Positions 37,788 through 47,044 are shown, counted from the first letter of the stretch. The stretch is 64,000 nucleotides of DNA from an uncultured Victivallis sp. (GCA_944389815.1 CALXNS010000125.1:1-64000); one strand, 5' to 3'. Notes: a model not told the origin generated them from the letters alone. Made by a program: numbers and translations.

Positions 37788-38216
37788 ATGCCGATCAAAC
37801 AGTTGTCGCTCTTTGTGGAAAATCGTCCCGGCAGCCTGAGTGCGGTCTGCAAAATTCTCAAGAAGGAGAACTTGAGCATCCGCACCCTGTCACTGGCCGA
37901 CACGCAGCAGTTCGGAATTCTGCGGCTGTTGATCAAGGAATACGATCAGGCGCGCGTCGCGCTGGAAAAGGCGGGGTTCATCGTCAAGGTGACCGACGTG
38001 CTGGCCATCGAAGTGCCGGACCGTCCGGGCGGGCTTTCGGACATTCTGGAGATTCTCGACCGTCACAAGCTCTCGGTGGAGTACATGTACGCCTTCACCT
38101 TCGGCAACGACGACCGGGCGGTGATCGTCTTCCGGTTCGAAGATCCCGAAGGCGCGATCAAGCTGCTGAAGGATGAACCCATTACGATGGTCAAAGCGGA
38201 AACGCTCTTTAAATAA
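37788..38216 (+). CDS. tandem ACT-domain protein
   Basis: 142 residues, two ACT domains: residues about 4-65 (LSLFVENRPGSLSAVCKIL) and about 70-140 (IEVPDRPGGLSDILEIL). ACT pairs bind amino acids and often act as small sensors. The placement between iorAB and paaK is common in anaerobes and suggests sensing of an aromatic amino acid, probably adjusting aryl-pyruvate or aryl-acetate metabolism. GGGGGAGG precedes ATG 37788. The ligand is not known from sequence. Confidence 0.9.
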   Translation: MPIKQLSLFVENRPGSLSAVCKILKKENLSIRTLSLADTQQFGILRLLIKEYDQARVALEKAGFIVKVTDVLAIEVPDRPGGLSDILEILDRHKLSVEYMYAFTFGNDDRAVIVFRFEDPEGAIKLLKDEPITMVKAETLFK

Positions 38217-38231
38217 TGGAGCGTCGGTAAA

Positions 38232-39557
38232 ATGTCACCATTTGTGATTCCCAATCGGATCTTCGACCCCGCCGCGGAATGCATGCCGCGGACTGAACGG
38301 GCCGGATTTCAGGCAACCCATCTGCGGCGGACGGTGGAACAGGCGCGGAAGATTCCGTTCTATCGGCGGAAGTTCGCCGAAAAACACATCACGGCCGATT
38401 CCATCCGCAGCGTCGAGGATCTGCAGCGGCTGCCGTTCACGACGAAACAGGATCTGCGTGAAGCGTATCCCTTCGGTTTCTTCGCGGTGCCGCGCTCGGA
38501 ACTGGCCCGCGTGCACGCTTCCAGCGGCACGACCGGGAAACCGACGTTTGTCGGTTACACCCGCAACGACATGAAGATCTGGGCGGGGTTGTGTGCGCGT
38601 TTTCTGGTTGCGGGCGGCTTGACCGCCGATCAACTTGTACAGGTGTCCTTCGGCTACGGGCTTTTCACCGGCGGCTTCGGGCTGCATCAGGGGATCGAAC
38701 GGGTCGGCGCGGCGGTGCTGCCGGCATCGAGCGGAAACACCCAGCGCCAGATCATGCTGCTGCGCGATGCGAAAATCGATACGTTGATCTGCACGCCGAG
38801 TTATGCGCTCAATCTCGCGGAGGTCATCGCGGCGCAGGGGATCAAGCGCGGCGAACTCGCGTTGAAATTCGCCCATTTCGGCGGCGAACCGTGGACCGAG
38901 GAGATGCGCTGCGCGGTCGAATCCGAACTCGGGATTTTCGCGTTCAACAATTACGGGCTTTCGGAGATCATCGGCCCCGGCGTCGCCGGCGAATGCGCGG
39001 CCCGGACCGGCATGCACATTCAGGAGGATCATTTCCTCGTCGAATGCCTCAACCCGGAAACGCTTGAACCGGTACCGGAAGGCGAAGAGGGCGAACTGGT
39101 CATTACCTCTCTCACCAAGGAAGCGTGTCCGATCATCCGTTACCGGACGCGGGATCTGGCGCGGCTCTATTACGATCCGTGCCCGTGCGGCCGCACGACG
39201 ATCCGCATGAGCCGGATCAAGGGGCGTTCGGACGACATGATGATCATCCGCGGCGTCAACGTCTTCCCGACGCAGATCGAGGAGGCGCTGCTCAAGGTGG
39301 ACGGCACCGCGCCGCATTTCATGATCGAACTGACCCGTCCGGGCAATCTCGACGAAGCGGTCGTCAAGGTGGAAATGCGTCCGCAGGAGTTTTCCGACAA
39401 GATGGAGGCGATGCACCGGTTGCGCGACAACATCTCCCGGGAAATCACCGCGATCACCGGATTGCATTTCCACGTCGAACTGGTCGAACCCAATACGCTC
39501 GAACGCTTCACCGGAAAAGCGAAGCGCGTCATCGACAAACGGAACCTTTCCTGTTGA
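38232..39557 (+). CDS. paaK: phenylacetate-CoA ligase
   Basis: 441 residues, adenylate-forming enzyme. Activates phenylacetate, or in this context indoleacetate/hydroxyphenylacetate, with CoA and ATP, or runs in reverse to conserve ATP from aryl-acetyl-CoA made by IorAB. Motifs: HASSGTTGKPTFVGYT (ATP loop), FGYGLFTGGFG, NNYGLSEIIGPGVAGEC, YRTRDLARL, and GRSDDMMIIRGVNVFPTQIE near the C-terminal hinge. The length is normal. It follows the ACT gene by 15 bases. Confidence 0.95.
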   Translation: MSPFVIPNRIFDPAAECMPRTERAGFQATHLRRTVEQARKIPFYRRKFAEKHITADSIRSVEDLQRLPFTTKQDLREAYPFGFFAVPRSELARVHASSGTTGKPTFVGYTRNDMKIWAGLCARFLVAGGLTADQLVQVSFGYGLFTGGFGLHQGIERVGAAVLPASSGNTQRQIMLLRDAKIDTLICTPSYALNLAEVIAAQGIKRGELALKFAHFGGEPWTEEMRCAVESELGIFAFNNYGLSEIIGPGVAGECAARTGMHIQEDHFLVECLNPETLEPVPEGEEGELVITSLTKEACPIIRYRTRDLARLYYDPCPCGRTTIRMSRIKGRSDDMMIIRGVNVFPTQIEEALLKVDGTAPHFMIELTRPGNLDEAVVKVEMRPQEFSDKMEAMHRLRDNISREITAITGLHFHVELVEPNTLERFTGKAKRVIDKRNLSC

Positions 39558-39573
39558 AAAACGGAGGAGGCGC

Positions 39574-40434
39574 ATGGCGTTTTTGAACAAACCGGCCGTC
39601 CGGAGAATTCTCCGGGCCGTTCTTCCCGGAGGGAGTTCCCTCCGGGGAGCCGCGGCAGGATGCGTCGTCGCCGCGACGATGCTGTTTTTCGTCGTGGCGG
39701 GAACGGGATGCAGTTCGGTGCCGTACACCGGACGCACGCAGCTCAACTTCTACAGTGAAGAAAGCGACATCCGCCTCGGCGAAGAGGCGTGGCGCGAAAC
39801 CCTTGCCCAGGAGAAACGTTCCACCGATACGCGTTACAACAGCGCGCTGCAACGGGTCGGCGCCAATCTGGCGCGGGCGGCGGAACGGGATGATTACAAG
39901 TGGGAATTCGCGGTCTTCGAATCCAGCCAGATCAACGCCTTCGCCCTGCCCGGCGGCAAGGTTGCGGTTTATTCGGCACTCTTTTCGCTGACGAAAAACG
40001 ATGCCGAACTCGCCACGGTCGTCGCCCACGAAGTCGGTCACGCCATCGCCCGTCACGGCGTTGAACGCATGAGTCAGGGGACGGTTCGATCGATCGGCGG
40101 CGTCGCCGTCGAATGCATTTTCGGTTCGGAATGGAACGCCGTCTACGACGGCGGCTCTCAGCTCGCGCTGATGCTCCCCTACAGCCGGACGCAGGAGTAT
40201 GAAGCCGATGAACTCGGCCTCATTCTGATGGCAAAGGCCGGATATGATCCGGCGAACGCCATCACCTTCTGGACGAAATTCGCCGAAATGAACCGCACCT
40301 CCGCATTGGAAGAATTCCTCTCCACCCACCCGGACGGCGGGAAACGGCTGGAGGAACTCCGCAACCTGCTCCCGCGCGCGAACGAATATTATCGCGCCGC
40401 GCCGAAAAAATTGGGTGCGGGAAATTCGATTTGA
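39574..40434 (+). CDS. M48-family metallopeptidase, exported
   Basis: 286 residues. The N-terminus has an Arg-rich segment and a hydrophobic stretch ending VVAGTGCSS. A lipoprotein is possible, but the residue at -3 of the Cys is Gly, not the usual Leu/Val. The zinc-protease motif HEVGHAIARH lies near residue 153 and the third ligand is probably in EYEADELGL. It resembles LoiP/BepA-like periplasmic M48 proteases that act on outer membrane proteins. GGAGGAGG precedes ATG 39574. Last gene of the nusA-led unit, followed by a hairpin terminator. Confidence 0.9.
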   Translation: MAFLNKPAVRRILRAVLPGGSSLRGAAAGCVVAATMLFFVVAGTGCSSVPYTGRTQLNFYSEESDIRLGEEAWRETLAQEKRSTDTRYNSALQRVGANLARAAERDDYKWEFAVFESSQINAFALPGGKVAVYSALFSLTKNDAELATVVAHEVGHAIARHGVERMSQGTVRSIGGVAVECIFGSEWNAVYDGGSQLALMLPYSRTQEYEADELGLILMAKAGYDPANAITFWTKFAEMNRTSALEEFLSTHPDGGKRLEELRNLLPRANEYYRAAPKKLGAGNSI

Positions 40435-40456
40435 AGCGTTTGCAGGAAAAAGATTT

Positions 40457-40502
40457 CCCCGCCTGATCCCCGGATACGGGAACGAGGTCAGCGGGGCATT
40501 TT
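40457..40502 (+). terminator. hairpin terminator after the M48 protease gene
   Basis: CCCCG-c-CTGA (40457-40466) pairs with TCAG-CGGGG (40488-40496), with one bulged C, followed by CATTTT. A-rich sequence on the other side may give some bidirectional effect, but the hairpin overlaps the MoxR stop codon. Confidence 0.55.
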
Positions 40503-41414
40503 CTCCTGCTTCAACACATCCGCTACAATATCCTCCGCCGAAATACCCGCATAATTGGTCTTCACATCGAGCATCAACCGGTGCGGCAGCACCACCCGCG
40601 CCAGATGACGGACATCATCCGGAATCACGAAATCCCGCCCGGCGAGCAGCGCCGCCGCACGGGAGCAATCTGCCAGCAGCAGCGCAGCCCGGGGACTGGC
40701 ACCCAGCCGCAGGCGCGGTTCCTGCCGCGTCGCGCGAATCAGCCGCATCAGATAATCGGTCACTTCGTCCGAAACGGCGACCTCGGCAACCTGAGCTTGA
40801 AGCGCCTTCAATTCCGCACACGAGATCAACGGCGTGACCGCCGCGAGCGGATCACCCCGGCGCCGGTCCGCCAACATGGCGTATTCGGATTGTTCATCCG
40901 GATATCCGAGCGACAACCGCATCGCGAAACGGTCAAGCTGCGCCTCCGGCAATGGATACGTCCCCTGAAACTCCAACGGATTCTGCGTGGCGATCACCAG
41001 AAACGGCTGCTCCAGAATCCGGCGGACGCCGCCGGAGGTGACCTGATGTTCGGACATGCATTCAAGCAATGCCGACTGCGTCCGCGGCGAAGCGCGGTTG
41101 ATTTCGTCGGCCAGAAGAATGTTGGTGAAAACCGGCCCCGGCCGGAACCGGAATTCGCCGTCCTTCGGATTGTAGATGTCCGTGCCGATGATGTCGCTCG
41201 GCAGCAGATCCGGCGTGAACTGAACACGGGCAAAATGCGCCTCGGTCATCCGCGCCAGCGCCTTGGCCAGCGTGGTTTTCCCGACCCCCGGCACGTCATC
41301 GAGCAATACGTTTCCGCCGGCGAGAAACGCGGTCAGCAGATGGCGGATCACTTCGGATTTCCCGCGGATGATCCGATTCAGGGCGCTTTCAATTTGCAGA
41401 ATTTTTTCAATCAT
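40488..41414 (-). CDS. MoxR-family AAA+ ATPase
   Basis: 308 residues. Walker A DDVPGVGKTT, Walker B LLADEINRASPRTQSALLE, sensor region VIATQNPLEFQGTYPLPEAQLDRF are the MoxR signature. The C-terminal helical lid has RLGASPRAALLL. MoxR proteins act as chaperones that insert cofactors or assemble complexes, normally beside DUF58 and VWA-domain genes. Here the neighbour is a U32 peptidase gene whose stop is 4 bases upstream, and no DUF58 gene is in the window. Converges with the M48 gene. Confidence 0.94.
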   Translation of the reverse strand: MIEKILQIESALNRIIRGKSEVIRHLLTAFLAGGNVLLDDVPGVGKTTLAKALARMTEAHFARVQFTPDLLPSDIIGTDIYNPKDGEFRFRPGPVFTNILLADEINRASPRTQSALLECMSEHQVTSGGVRRILEQPFLVIATQNPLEFQGTYPLPEAQLDRFAMRLSLGYPDEQSEYAMLADRRRGDPLAAVTPLISCAELKALQAQVAEVAVSDEVTDYLMRLIRATRQEPRLRLGASPRAALLLADCSRAAALLAGRDFVIPDDVRHLARVVLPHRLMLDVKTNYAGISAEDIVADVLKQEKMPR

Positions 41415-41418
41415 CGCT

Positions 41419-43653
41419 TCAAAACCAGTCGCCGTTGAAATTGAATGTTCCGGTGTCGTCCGTCTTCCAGTGCGCGTTGGTCAGATCGTAATAATCGTAG
41501 ACCCCCGGCAGGCGCGGCACCGAATGAACCTTCCGCGGATAAACGCGCGCCATCCCGTCCCGCCGCGACGTACGCAGCTGGAATTCGTTGGAACGCCCGT
41601 CGCGGAAATCCCCTTCCAGCGGAATCCGCGCCCGGCTGATCAACAACACCGGCCGGCCGAAACGGTACAGTTCAACCGGAATCGGCGATTTGTCGCGCAA
41701 CGCCTCAATCGATGAGCGTTCCAGTTCGAGATGAGCCATCACCCGCGTCGCCCCGAACCGCGTCAGCTCCAGCGCCGCCATCGAATTGCACACCGGCAGC
41801 GGTGTGGAAATCAGAATTTCAATTTGTTCCAGACCCCGGAGCAGTTCCAGCGCGTAAAGCGACGTGACGCGGAAACGCCGGATCCCGGCGGCATACGCCG
41901 ACGCAATCGCCCGCCGGAGAGACTCCACCCGCTCCGGCACGCAGAATTCCGGCAGCAGAACTTCGTCGGTTCGTTTGTTGAAGTCATAGATCGAATCCGC
42001 CCGAACCGCCCGGCGGTTGGCCGGTTCCGCGCCGTCGGGCTTCATTGCGACGGTTTCGATCAGCCGTTCGGGCAGAGTGTAGTGCGGAACAAGCGCCTGG
42101 TAGGCGCGCCGGAAATTCTCCATCCCGACGGCGGATGAACGGAACACCGCCTCCGGCTTGAGATTGTTTTTGACGAATTCCCAGAATTCCCGGCGGAGCG
42201 CTTTGCCCTCGCTCGCCGGAAGGAAGAAATTCCCGGCGATCTTCGCGGAAAATTTCCCGAGCGCGAAACACTCCGAATCCGCCGCCTGAAACTCCTTCTC
42301 CAGCACCGCTTCCGAAACCGGATGCGCCGCCGCCTCCGCCAACGCGACACTCCGGTGCCAGGCGGGCAACGGCGCATTGAGAACATCAACGGTCAATTCC
42401 GTTCCGGTCAATTTCACCTCCAGATCGAGCCGGGTCCGGCGCGGCGGCAGCGCGGCAAGCGCCTTTGAATAATCCGAAAAACTTTCGCCGATCTTGAAAA
42501 TCAATCCGCGCGGCGGAACCGGTTTGTCACAACAGACGAACACCTCCTCCCCCGGCAAAACCCGTCGTGCGGAAGCGTCGTTGACGAACATTTTCGTCAA
42601 CGTCAAAGCCGGCCCTTCATCCCCGGACTGCGGCTGCACCCGGAGACGGTCACCGAGAAAGAGCCGCCGCGTGGCGCGAAAGGCGAAACCGTTGCTGCGG
42701 ATCTCCGCCACCGTGCCGCAGAGCATTCCGGCGGCGCCGAGCGAATCGTGCTGGATGAGCGTCCGGGTCGATTCCCGGGTGAAAAACCCCGCCGACCAGC
42801 GGCGACCGCAACTCCGGCCTAAAAGATTGCGCGCCTCGCTGAGATGTTCCGCGAATTCCTCCTCCGGCGCATCCAGCAGCATCCGGTACGCGGCGACGGT
42901 CTGACGGACGTAATCGGGCTGCTTCAAACGGCCTTCGATTTTGAGTGATTCGATCCCAAGCTCCCGCAGACGCGGCAGGAATTCGATCGAACAGAGATCC
43001 TGCGGCGAAAAGAAGAATCCGTTGCCGTTGCGACTGAAATACCGCCGGCGGCACGGTTGTTTACATTTGCCCCGGTTCCCGCTGTAACCGCCGAGATACG
43101 ACGAGAAGAAACACTGCCCGGAGAGTGATGCGCACAGCGCGCCATGAATGAACACCTCCAGCTCCAGTTTCGTCGAATGCCGGATCGAGGCGATCTCCTC
43201 CATGGTAAGCTGGCGCTCCAGCACCACGCGGCGCAGTCCGAGTTCTTCCGCGATCTTCAATCCCGGCGCGTTGTGGAATCCCATCTGCGTCGAACCGTGC
43301 AGCACGAGACTCGGGAAATATTCGCGCGCCATGCGCAATACGCCGAGATCCTGAACGAGCACCCCGTCGGGTGCAATTTCCTCAAGTTCCGCCAGAATCC
43401 GGGCGACTTCGGGCAATTCGGTTTCCTTAATCAGGGTATTGAGCGTCACGTAAACCCGGCGTCCAAGTTTATGCGCATAATCGACGATCTGCGCCATTAC
43501 CGGAGCGGTGAAATTTTCGCCGCGTTCCCGCGCGTTGAATTTCGACAACCCTGCGTAAATCGCATCGGCTCCCGCCTCGAACGCCGCGAGCGCGCACGAC
43601 GGACTGCCGGCCGGCGCCAGAAGTTCAGGATTTTTCGTCTTCTTCCGCATCAT
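41419..43653 (-). CDS. U32-family peptidase / RlhA-type RNA hydroxylation protein
   Basis: 744 residues. N-terminal U32 barrel: ELLAPAGSPSCALAAFEAGA, YVTLNTLIKE, GVLVQDLGVLRMARE, and the family signature ELEVFIHGALCASLSGQC with Cys-rich CKQPCRRRY. Then SLKIEGRLKQPDYV and a long C-terminal extension (DUF3656-like plus a second barrel part). E. coli RlhA, of this build, is needed for 5-hydroxycytidine in 23S rRNA; whether this is the same function or a true collagenase-like peptidase cannot be told. AAAGGAG precedes ATG 43653. Confidence 0.9.
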   Translation of the reverse strand: MMRKKTKNPELLAPAGSPSCALAAFEAGADAIYAGLSKFNARERGENFTAPVMAQIVDYAHKLGRRVYVTLNTLIKETELPEVARILAELEEIAPDGVLVQDLGVLRMAREYFPSLVLHGSTQMGFHNAPGLKIAEELGLRRVVLERQLTMEEIASIRHSTKLELEVFIHGALCASLSGQCFFSSYLGGYSGNRGKCKQPCRRRYFSRNGNGFFFSPQDLCSIEFLPRLRELGIESLKIEGRLKQPDYVRQTVAAYRMLLDAPEEEFAEHLSEARNLLGRSCGRRWSAGFFTRESTRTLIQHDSLGAAGMLCGTVAEIRSNGFAFRATRRLFLGDRLRVQPQSGDEGPALTLTKMFVNDASARRVLPGEEVFVCCDKPVPPRGLIFKIGESFSDYSKALAALPPRRTRLDLEVKLTGTELTVDVLNAPLPAWHRSVALAEAAAHPVSEAVLEKEFQAADSECFALGKFSAKIAGNFFLPASEGKALRREFWEFVKNNLKPEAVFRSSAVGMENFRRAYQALVPHYTLPERLIETVAMKPDGAEPANRRAVRADSIYDFNKRTDEVLLPEFCVPERVESLRRAIASAYAAGIRRFRVTSLYALELLRGLEQIEILISTPLPVCNSMAALELTRFGATRVMAHLELERSSIEALRDKSPIPVELYRFGRPVLLISRARIPLEGDFRDGRSNEFQLRTSRRDGMARVYPRKVHSVPRLPGVYDYYDLTNAHWKTDDTGTFNFNGDWF

Positions 43654-43674
43654 GATATTCAGCCACTCCTTTGC

Positions 43675-43738
43675 GGCGGTTATTCTTCGTGTCGGAAGAA
43701 AATATAACCTCTCGGCGGTTATTTTTCCTGTGCCGGAA
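43675..43738. repeat. imperfect direct repeat of about 24 bases
   Basis: GGCGGTTATTCTTCGTGT (43675-43692) then CGGAA, and GGCGGTTATTTTTCCTGT (43714-43731) then GCCGGAA, spaced 39 bases start to start, in the region upstream of the U32 gene. Possible regulator binding pair or a local duplication. Confidence 0.4.
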
Positions 43739-43851
43739 ACATTTTTTCCCGGATTTCTTCAGAAAAAACCGCCCGGCAGCCGGAGTGCGATTTCATCGCC
43801 GCTTCGGCCGACGGACGGACTCCTCCTCTCTCCCGGTGCGGTTCGGAATTC

Positions 43852-46101
43852 TTATGGTGCAGTTTCCGGAGCGTGCGGTTCCAATCCATCAAAATCGAGC
43901 GTCAGGAAACATGGATCATTGCCGACCTCGATGCTGTTGCAGAAATAACTGCCCTTTTTCACCTCGCCAAGCGGATTGCCGTAATGATCCACTCCGCCGG
44001 ACAATCCGGAAAGCGTCGCCGTTGCCGTTTTCCCCGGAATCTCCGACCACGCGACCACCACACGACGCCCGCCATCCGAGAACGAGAACGCCCGCACCCC
44101 CTCGCCCGCATTGAGCTGTCCCTCCGGAGTCATTCCGGCAAGCGTCCGGGCCATCGTGGCGAAGGTCATCGCTCCGGGCGTCGGCGTGTAATCGGCATTG
44201 ACCAGACTGCGGTCAGGATAACGCGGCAGATTGAAGATGAAGGGAAACACCTTTTCCGCCCCCATGCTCCAGGTCCAGAGAAAATTTTTGATGCAACCAG
44301 GATCGCGTCCGGCACCGGGGCCTTCGCTGTCCCAATAGGGAAGCGTGCGGCCGTATTCGCGCATCAGACGCTGAAGATCATAGATCTTCGGACTCCAGGA
44401 ACCGGAACCCCAGTGATGAAAACTGACGATGTCGATTTCATCGATCACATGGGGAAGCACCCGTTCGACGAAATTCTCGAAATGCCGTCCCATATCGACG
44501 GCCCGGAATCCGGAAACCATGATCTTCGCCTCGGGGTCGATCGAATGAACCCCCGCGGCCCCCTGACGGATGATTTCGATGAAGTTCGCCGAACTGTCCC
44601 GCCAGAACCCGTTGCTTCTGCCGTTGCGCGGCGCGCCGGGTTCATTCCAGATTTCATAATGTTCGACACGCCCCCGGAACCGTTCGGCAGCCCGGGCGCA
44701 GAAGTTCCGCCAGGAACTGAAATCCCGCGGCGCAACGCACTGCCATTCGCGTCCGGTATCGACCGAGCCTCCGGCGGCACTGCTGCTGGAGGAGGCCCTC
44801 GGCGCGGTATTGACCAGTTCGACGAAGGCGTGCATTTTCTGACGATAAAGTTCGTCGACCAGCTCGCCCATCTTGCCCCAGTCGAAGACTCCCGGTTCCT
44901 TTTCGACGTTATGCCAGTGGAAGTTACAGCGAACCCAGCGGATGCCGAGATCGTGCATCTGGGCGACCGCCTGCGCCATGTAATCGGGTCCGAACTCCGG
45001 ATAAAGTCTGCCGTCGAGCGGGTAGAGAAACGCCCCGAACGGCGAATGGAAAGAATCCTCATCCGCCCCGGCGCGCATCGGCGGCAGAATGCCGAACGTG
45101 GATTCCGACTTCGCCGGAAGTTCGCCGCCGGTCAGAAGTTGGACGGTGTAAAGCCCGTACCGGGTGAAGTTCTCCGCCGGAATCTCCATGACGAACTCTT
45201 CAGCCTTCCCGGCGGTGAGAGAAAGCGCACGTTCCTCTTCGAACACACTCTTCCCGTATCCATCCTTCACCACAAGTTTCACCGGCGCCTCAAGCGCGGA
45301 ATCGTTCGCGGTCACCTTCGCCCGAATCCCCACCTTCTCGCCGGATGAAAAAAGATGTCCGAACCGGCAGCTGCGCACCTCAAGCGAAGGAAAGGCCGGA
45401 TCCGGAAACACTTCCAGATTATCCAGCACGCCATTGCGCTCCTGCTGCGGTTTGCTCCAGCCGACGCTGCGCACTTCGAAGACGCCGACCGCGTCTCCCG
45501 TGTCAGCGGCAAACGGCATCCAGTCGCTCCGGAAAAGCTCCGCCCCGGCCGTACCTGCGGAACCAGCCTTCTCCTGAACGGCCAGACGCCATTTCCCGCC
45601 ATCCGGGGTGAAGCGAACGGCAATTTCACAGCGATACGGCTGATCCGCATGAAACTCCACTCCGGGGAAAGCGACGCCCTTGCCGTTTTCGAGCCGGGAA
45701 AGTTTTCCCGCCGGCATCGCCGGCGGGAAGAGCACCGCCGCCTGAAAATGATCCCACTTCGCCTCCGGCGCCTTGAACCCGATGAAACTCCACATGCCGT
45801 TGCCGGGAGTGAAATCGAACCGGGCGATCAAGCCGCCGCTGTCGCGCGGCGTAAGATAAATCCGGGAGTGATGGCCGTTCTTCGCCGTCACCGCGAGCGC
45901 CTTCCCGCCGTCGATCTCCACAATCGGCAGACTCTGGGACTGAAACCGCCAGTCGTCAGTCCGCCACTTCTCCTGATTATAACTTCCACCGACCCGGAAT
46001 GATTCAAAGTTTGTCTGATACGAGTCCACCGCGGCGATATCGGCGCCCGACACGAAAAGCGGCGTCAGAAAAAGTGCCGGCAACATCCATATTTTCTTCA
46101 T
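43852..46101 (-). CDS. secreted glycoside hydrolase (locus C)
   Basis: 749 residues. Signal peptide MKKIWMLPALFLTPLFVSGA. N-terminal beta-sandwich of about 220 residues with LDNLEVFPDP near its end, like a laminin-G/CBM-type fold. A second beta domain follows, then a (beta/alpha)8 catalytic domain with HYEIWNEPG (probable acid/base Glu) and LPYWDSEGPGAG (probable nucleophile), clan GH-A, GH39-like in feel. A short C-terminal beta domain ends the protein. It lacks the DDVHSQPY module found in the other two secreted glycosidases. The pilin-like gene lies 44 bases upstream on the same strand. A Ser-rich loop (ASSSSSAAGG) interrupts the barrel. Substrate unknown. Confidence 0.85.
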   Translation of the reverse strand: MKKIWMLPALFLTPLFVSGADIAAVDSYQTNFESFRVGGSYNQEKWRTDDWRFQSQSLPIVEIDGGKALAVTAKNGHHSRIYLTPRDSGGLIARFDFTPGNGMWSFIGFKAPEAKWDHFQAAVLFPPAMPAGKLSRLENGKGVAFPGVEFHADQPYRCEIAVRFTPDGGKWRLAVQEKAGSAGTAGAELFRSDWMPFAADTGDAVGVFEVRSVGWSKPQQERNGVLDNLEVFPDPAFPSLEVRSCRFGHLFSSGEKVGIRAKVTANDSALEAPVKLVVKDGYGKSVFEEERALSLTAGKAEEFVMEIPAENFTRYGLYTVQLLTGGELPAKSESTFGILPPMRAGADEDSFHSPFGAFLYPLDGRLYPEFGPDYMAQAVAQMHDLGIRWVRCNFHWHNVEKEPGVFDWGKMGELVDELYRQKMHAFVELVNTAPRASSSSSAAGGSVDTGREWQCVAPRDFSSWRNFCARAAERFRGRVEHYEIWNEPGAPRNGRSNGFWRDSSANFIEIIRQGAAGVHSIDPEAKIMVSGFRAVDMGRHFENFVERVLPHVIDEIDIVSFHHWGSGSWSPKIYDLQRLMREYGRTLPYWDSEGPGAGRDPGCIKNFLWTWSMGAEKVFPFIFNLPRYPDRSLVNADYTPTPGAMTFATMARTLAGMTPEGQLNAGEGVRAFSFSDGGRRVVVAWSEIPGKTATATLSGLSGGVDHYGNPLGEVKKGSYFCNSIEVGNDPCFLTLDFDGLEPHAPETAP

Positions 46102-46145
46102 CTTTTACCCCTCCCGCGGTATCGCTCTCGTTTTCGGCGCCGGTA

Positions 46146-46841
46146 TCACCAGCCTCCAAAGGTGCTCTTTCTGTTGATGGTTTCAGAATACTTGTCCTGC
46201 TCCGTGCGGATGCGGTTTTTGTCGGTGTAACGATCGACATGGCCGTCGACGTAAAGCACATTGAGCGCCATGTCATTCCCGTGGCGGAAGTCGAAATAGG
46301 TGAGAATTCCCTCCCAGCATTTCCACATGCAGGAACGTTTGGTCTGACATTTGAAATCCGTAACCAGCGCCCGGCCGGACGGATTCGGACAGGCGGAAAT
46401 CTTTTTGACCACCGTACCGGCATCATTGGCCAGGTGCCCGTTCATCGCATAGTTGGTCATCGGATTGTTGCCGACGATCCGTATTTCCTGAACATTTCGC
46501 GGACAGATCAGAATTTCACCGTAATTTTCCGTCCCGGCAACCTGCGTCTTGGCAATGTAATTCTTGATCAACAACACCCAGTAATTATTCGCATACTCGC
46601 CCGGACCGAGTTTCGGAATCGGAAACGTGTCGTTGTTGTCCGCGGCGTAAAAAAGAAACGCATTGCCCATGTTTTTCAAATTATTGATGCATTTGATGTC
46701 ATTGGCCTTGTCCCGTGCCTTGTTCAGCGCGGGGAGCAGCATCGCGGCCAGAATCGCAATGATCGCAATTACCACCAGAAGTTCGATCAATGTGAATTCA
46801 TGATAGTTCCGGAGCCGGCAGCACCTGTTTCGCATTTTCAT
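46146..46841 (-). CDS. type IV pilin-like protein, DUF1559 style (locus C)
   Basis: 231 residues. Leader of 15 residues ending YHE, then [16 protein letters not shown] and [32 protein letters not shown] is the usual helix region, and FRHGNDM with YVDGHVDRY is the H-X9-DG motif. AAGGGAAAA precedes ATG 46841. First gene of the locus C operon, with a promoter and a palindromic operator immediately upstream, and a divergent LacI gene beyond. Confidence 0.88.
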   Translation of the reverse strand: MKMRNRCCRLRNYHEFTLIELLVVIAIIAILAAMLLPALNKARDKANDIKCINNLKNMGNAFLFYAADNNDTFPIPKLGPGEYANNYWVLLIKNYIAKTQVAGTENYGEILICPRNVQEIRIVGNNPMTNYAMNGHLANDAGTVVKKISACPNPSGRALVTDFKCQTKRSCMWKCWEGILTYFDFRHGNDMALNVLYVDGHVDRYTDKNRIRTEQDKYSETINRKSTFGGW

Positions 46842-46882
46842 CGTGATTTTCCCTTTTGCATTCCGGATCGGTTGAAATCTTA

Positions 46883-46898
46883 ACTTTATCGCTAAAGT
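46883..46898. promoter_or_regulatory. LacI-type operator ACTTTA-TCGC-TAAAGT (locus C)
   Basis: Perfect 6-base arms (8 of 9 matches if extended outward) around TCGC, placed 3 bases downstream of the -10 of the pilin-like gene promoter and 42 bases before its ATG: a classical repressor position. A related sequence, TTAAAGTA, lies near 47025-47032 by the LacI gene's own promoter. Confidence 0.6.
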
Positions 46899-46900
46899 AA

Positions 46901-46929
46901 ATTATACTTGAAAATCATTTTAAAAGCAA
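46901..46929 (-). promoter_or_regulatory. promoter TTGCTT-17-TATAAT for the locus C pilin-glycosidase operon
   Basis: Minus-strand -35 TTGCTT (46924-46929), 17-base spacer, perfect TATAAT (46901-46906), followed directly by the palindrome at 46883-46898. Confidence 0.65.
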
Positions 46930-46987
46930 GTTGTTTTGATAAAAAATTTCAAAAATATTTTTTTATGAAGAAAATAAATAAAAATCC

Positions 46988-47016
46988 TTGACATCGATTT
47001 TGTCATGCGGTATAAT
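46988..47016 (+). promoter_or_regulatory. consensus promoter TTGACA-17-TATAAT for the locus C LacI gene
   Basis: Perfect -35 (46988-46993), 17-base spacer, perfect -10 (47011-47016). TTTAA-TG-TTAAA (47018-47029) directly downstream may be an autoregulatory site. Confidence 0.8.
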
Positions 47017-47044
47017 ATTTAATGTTAAAGTAGAAAGGGCGCGA

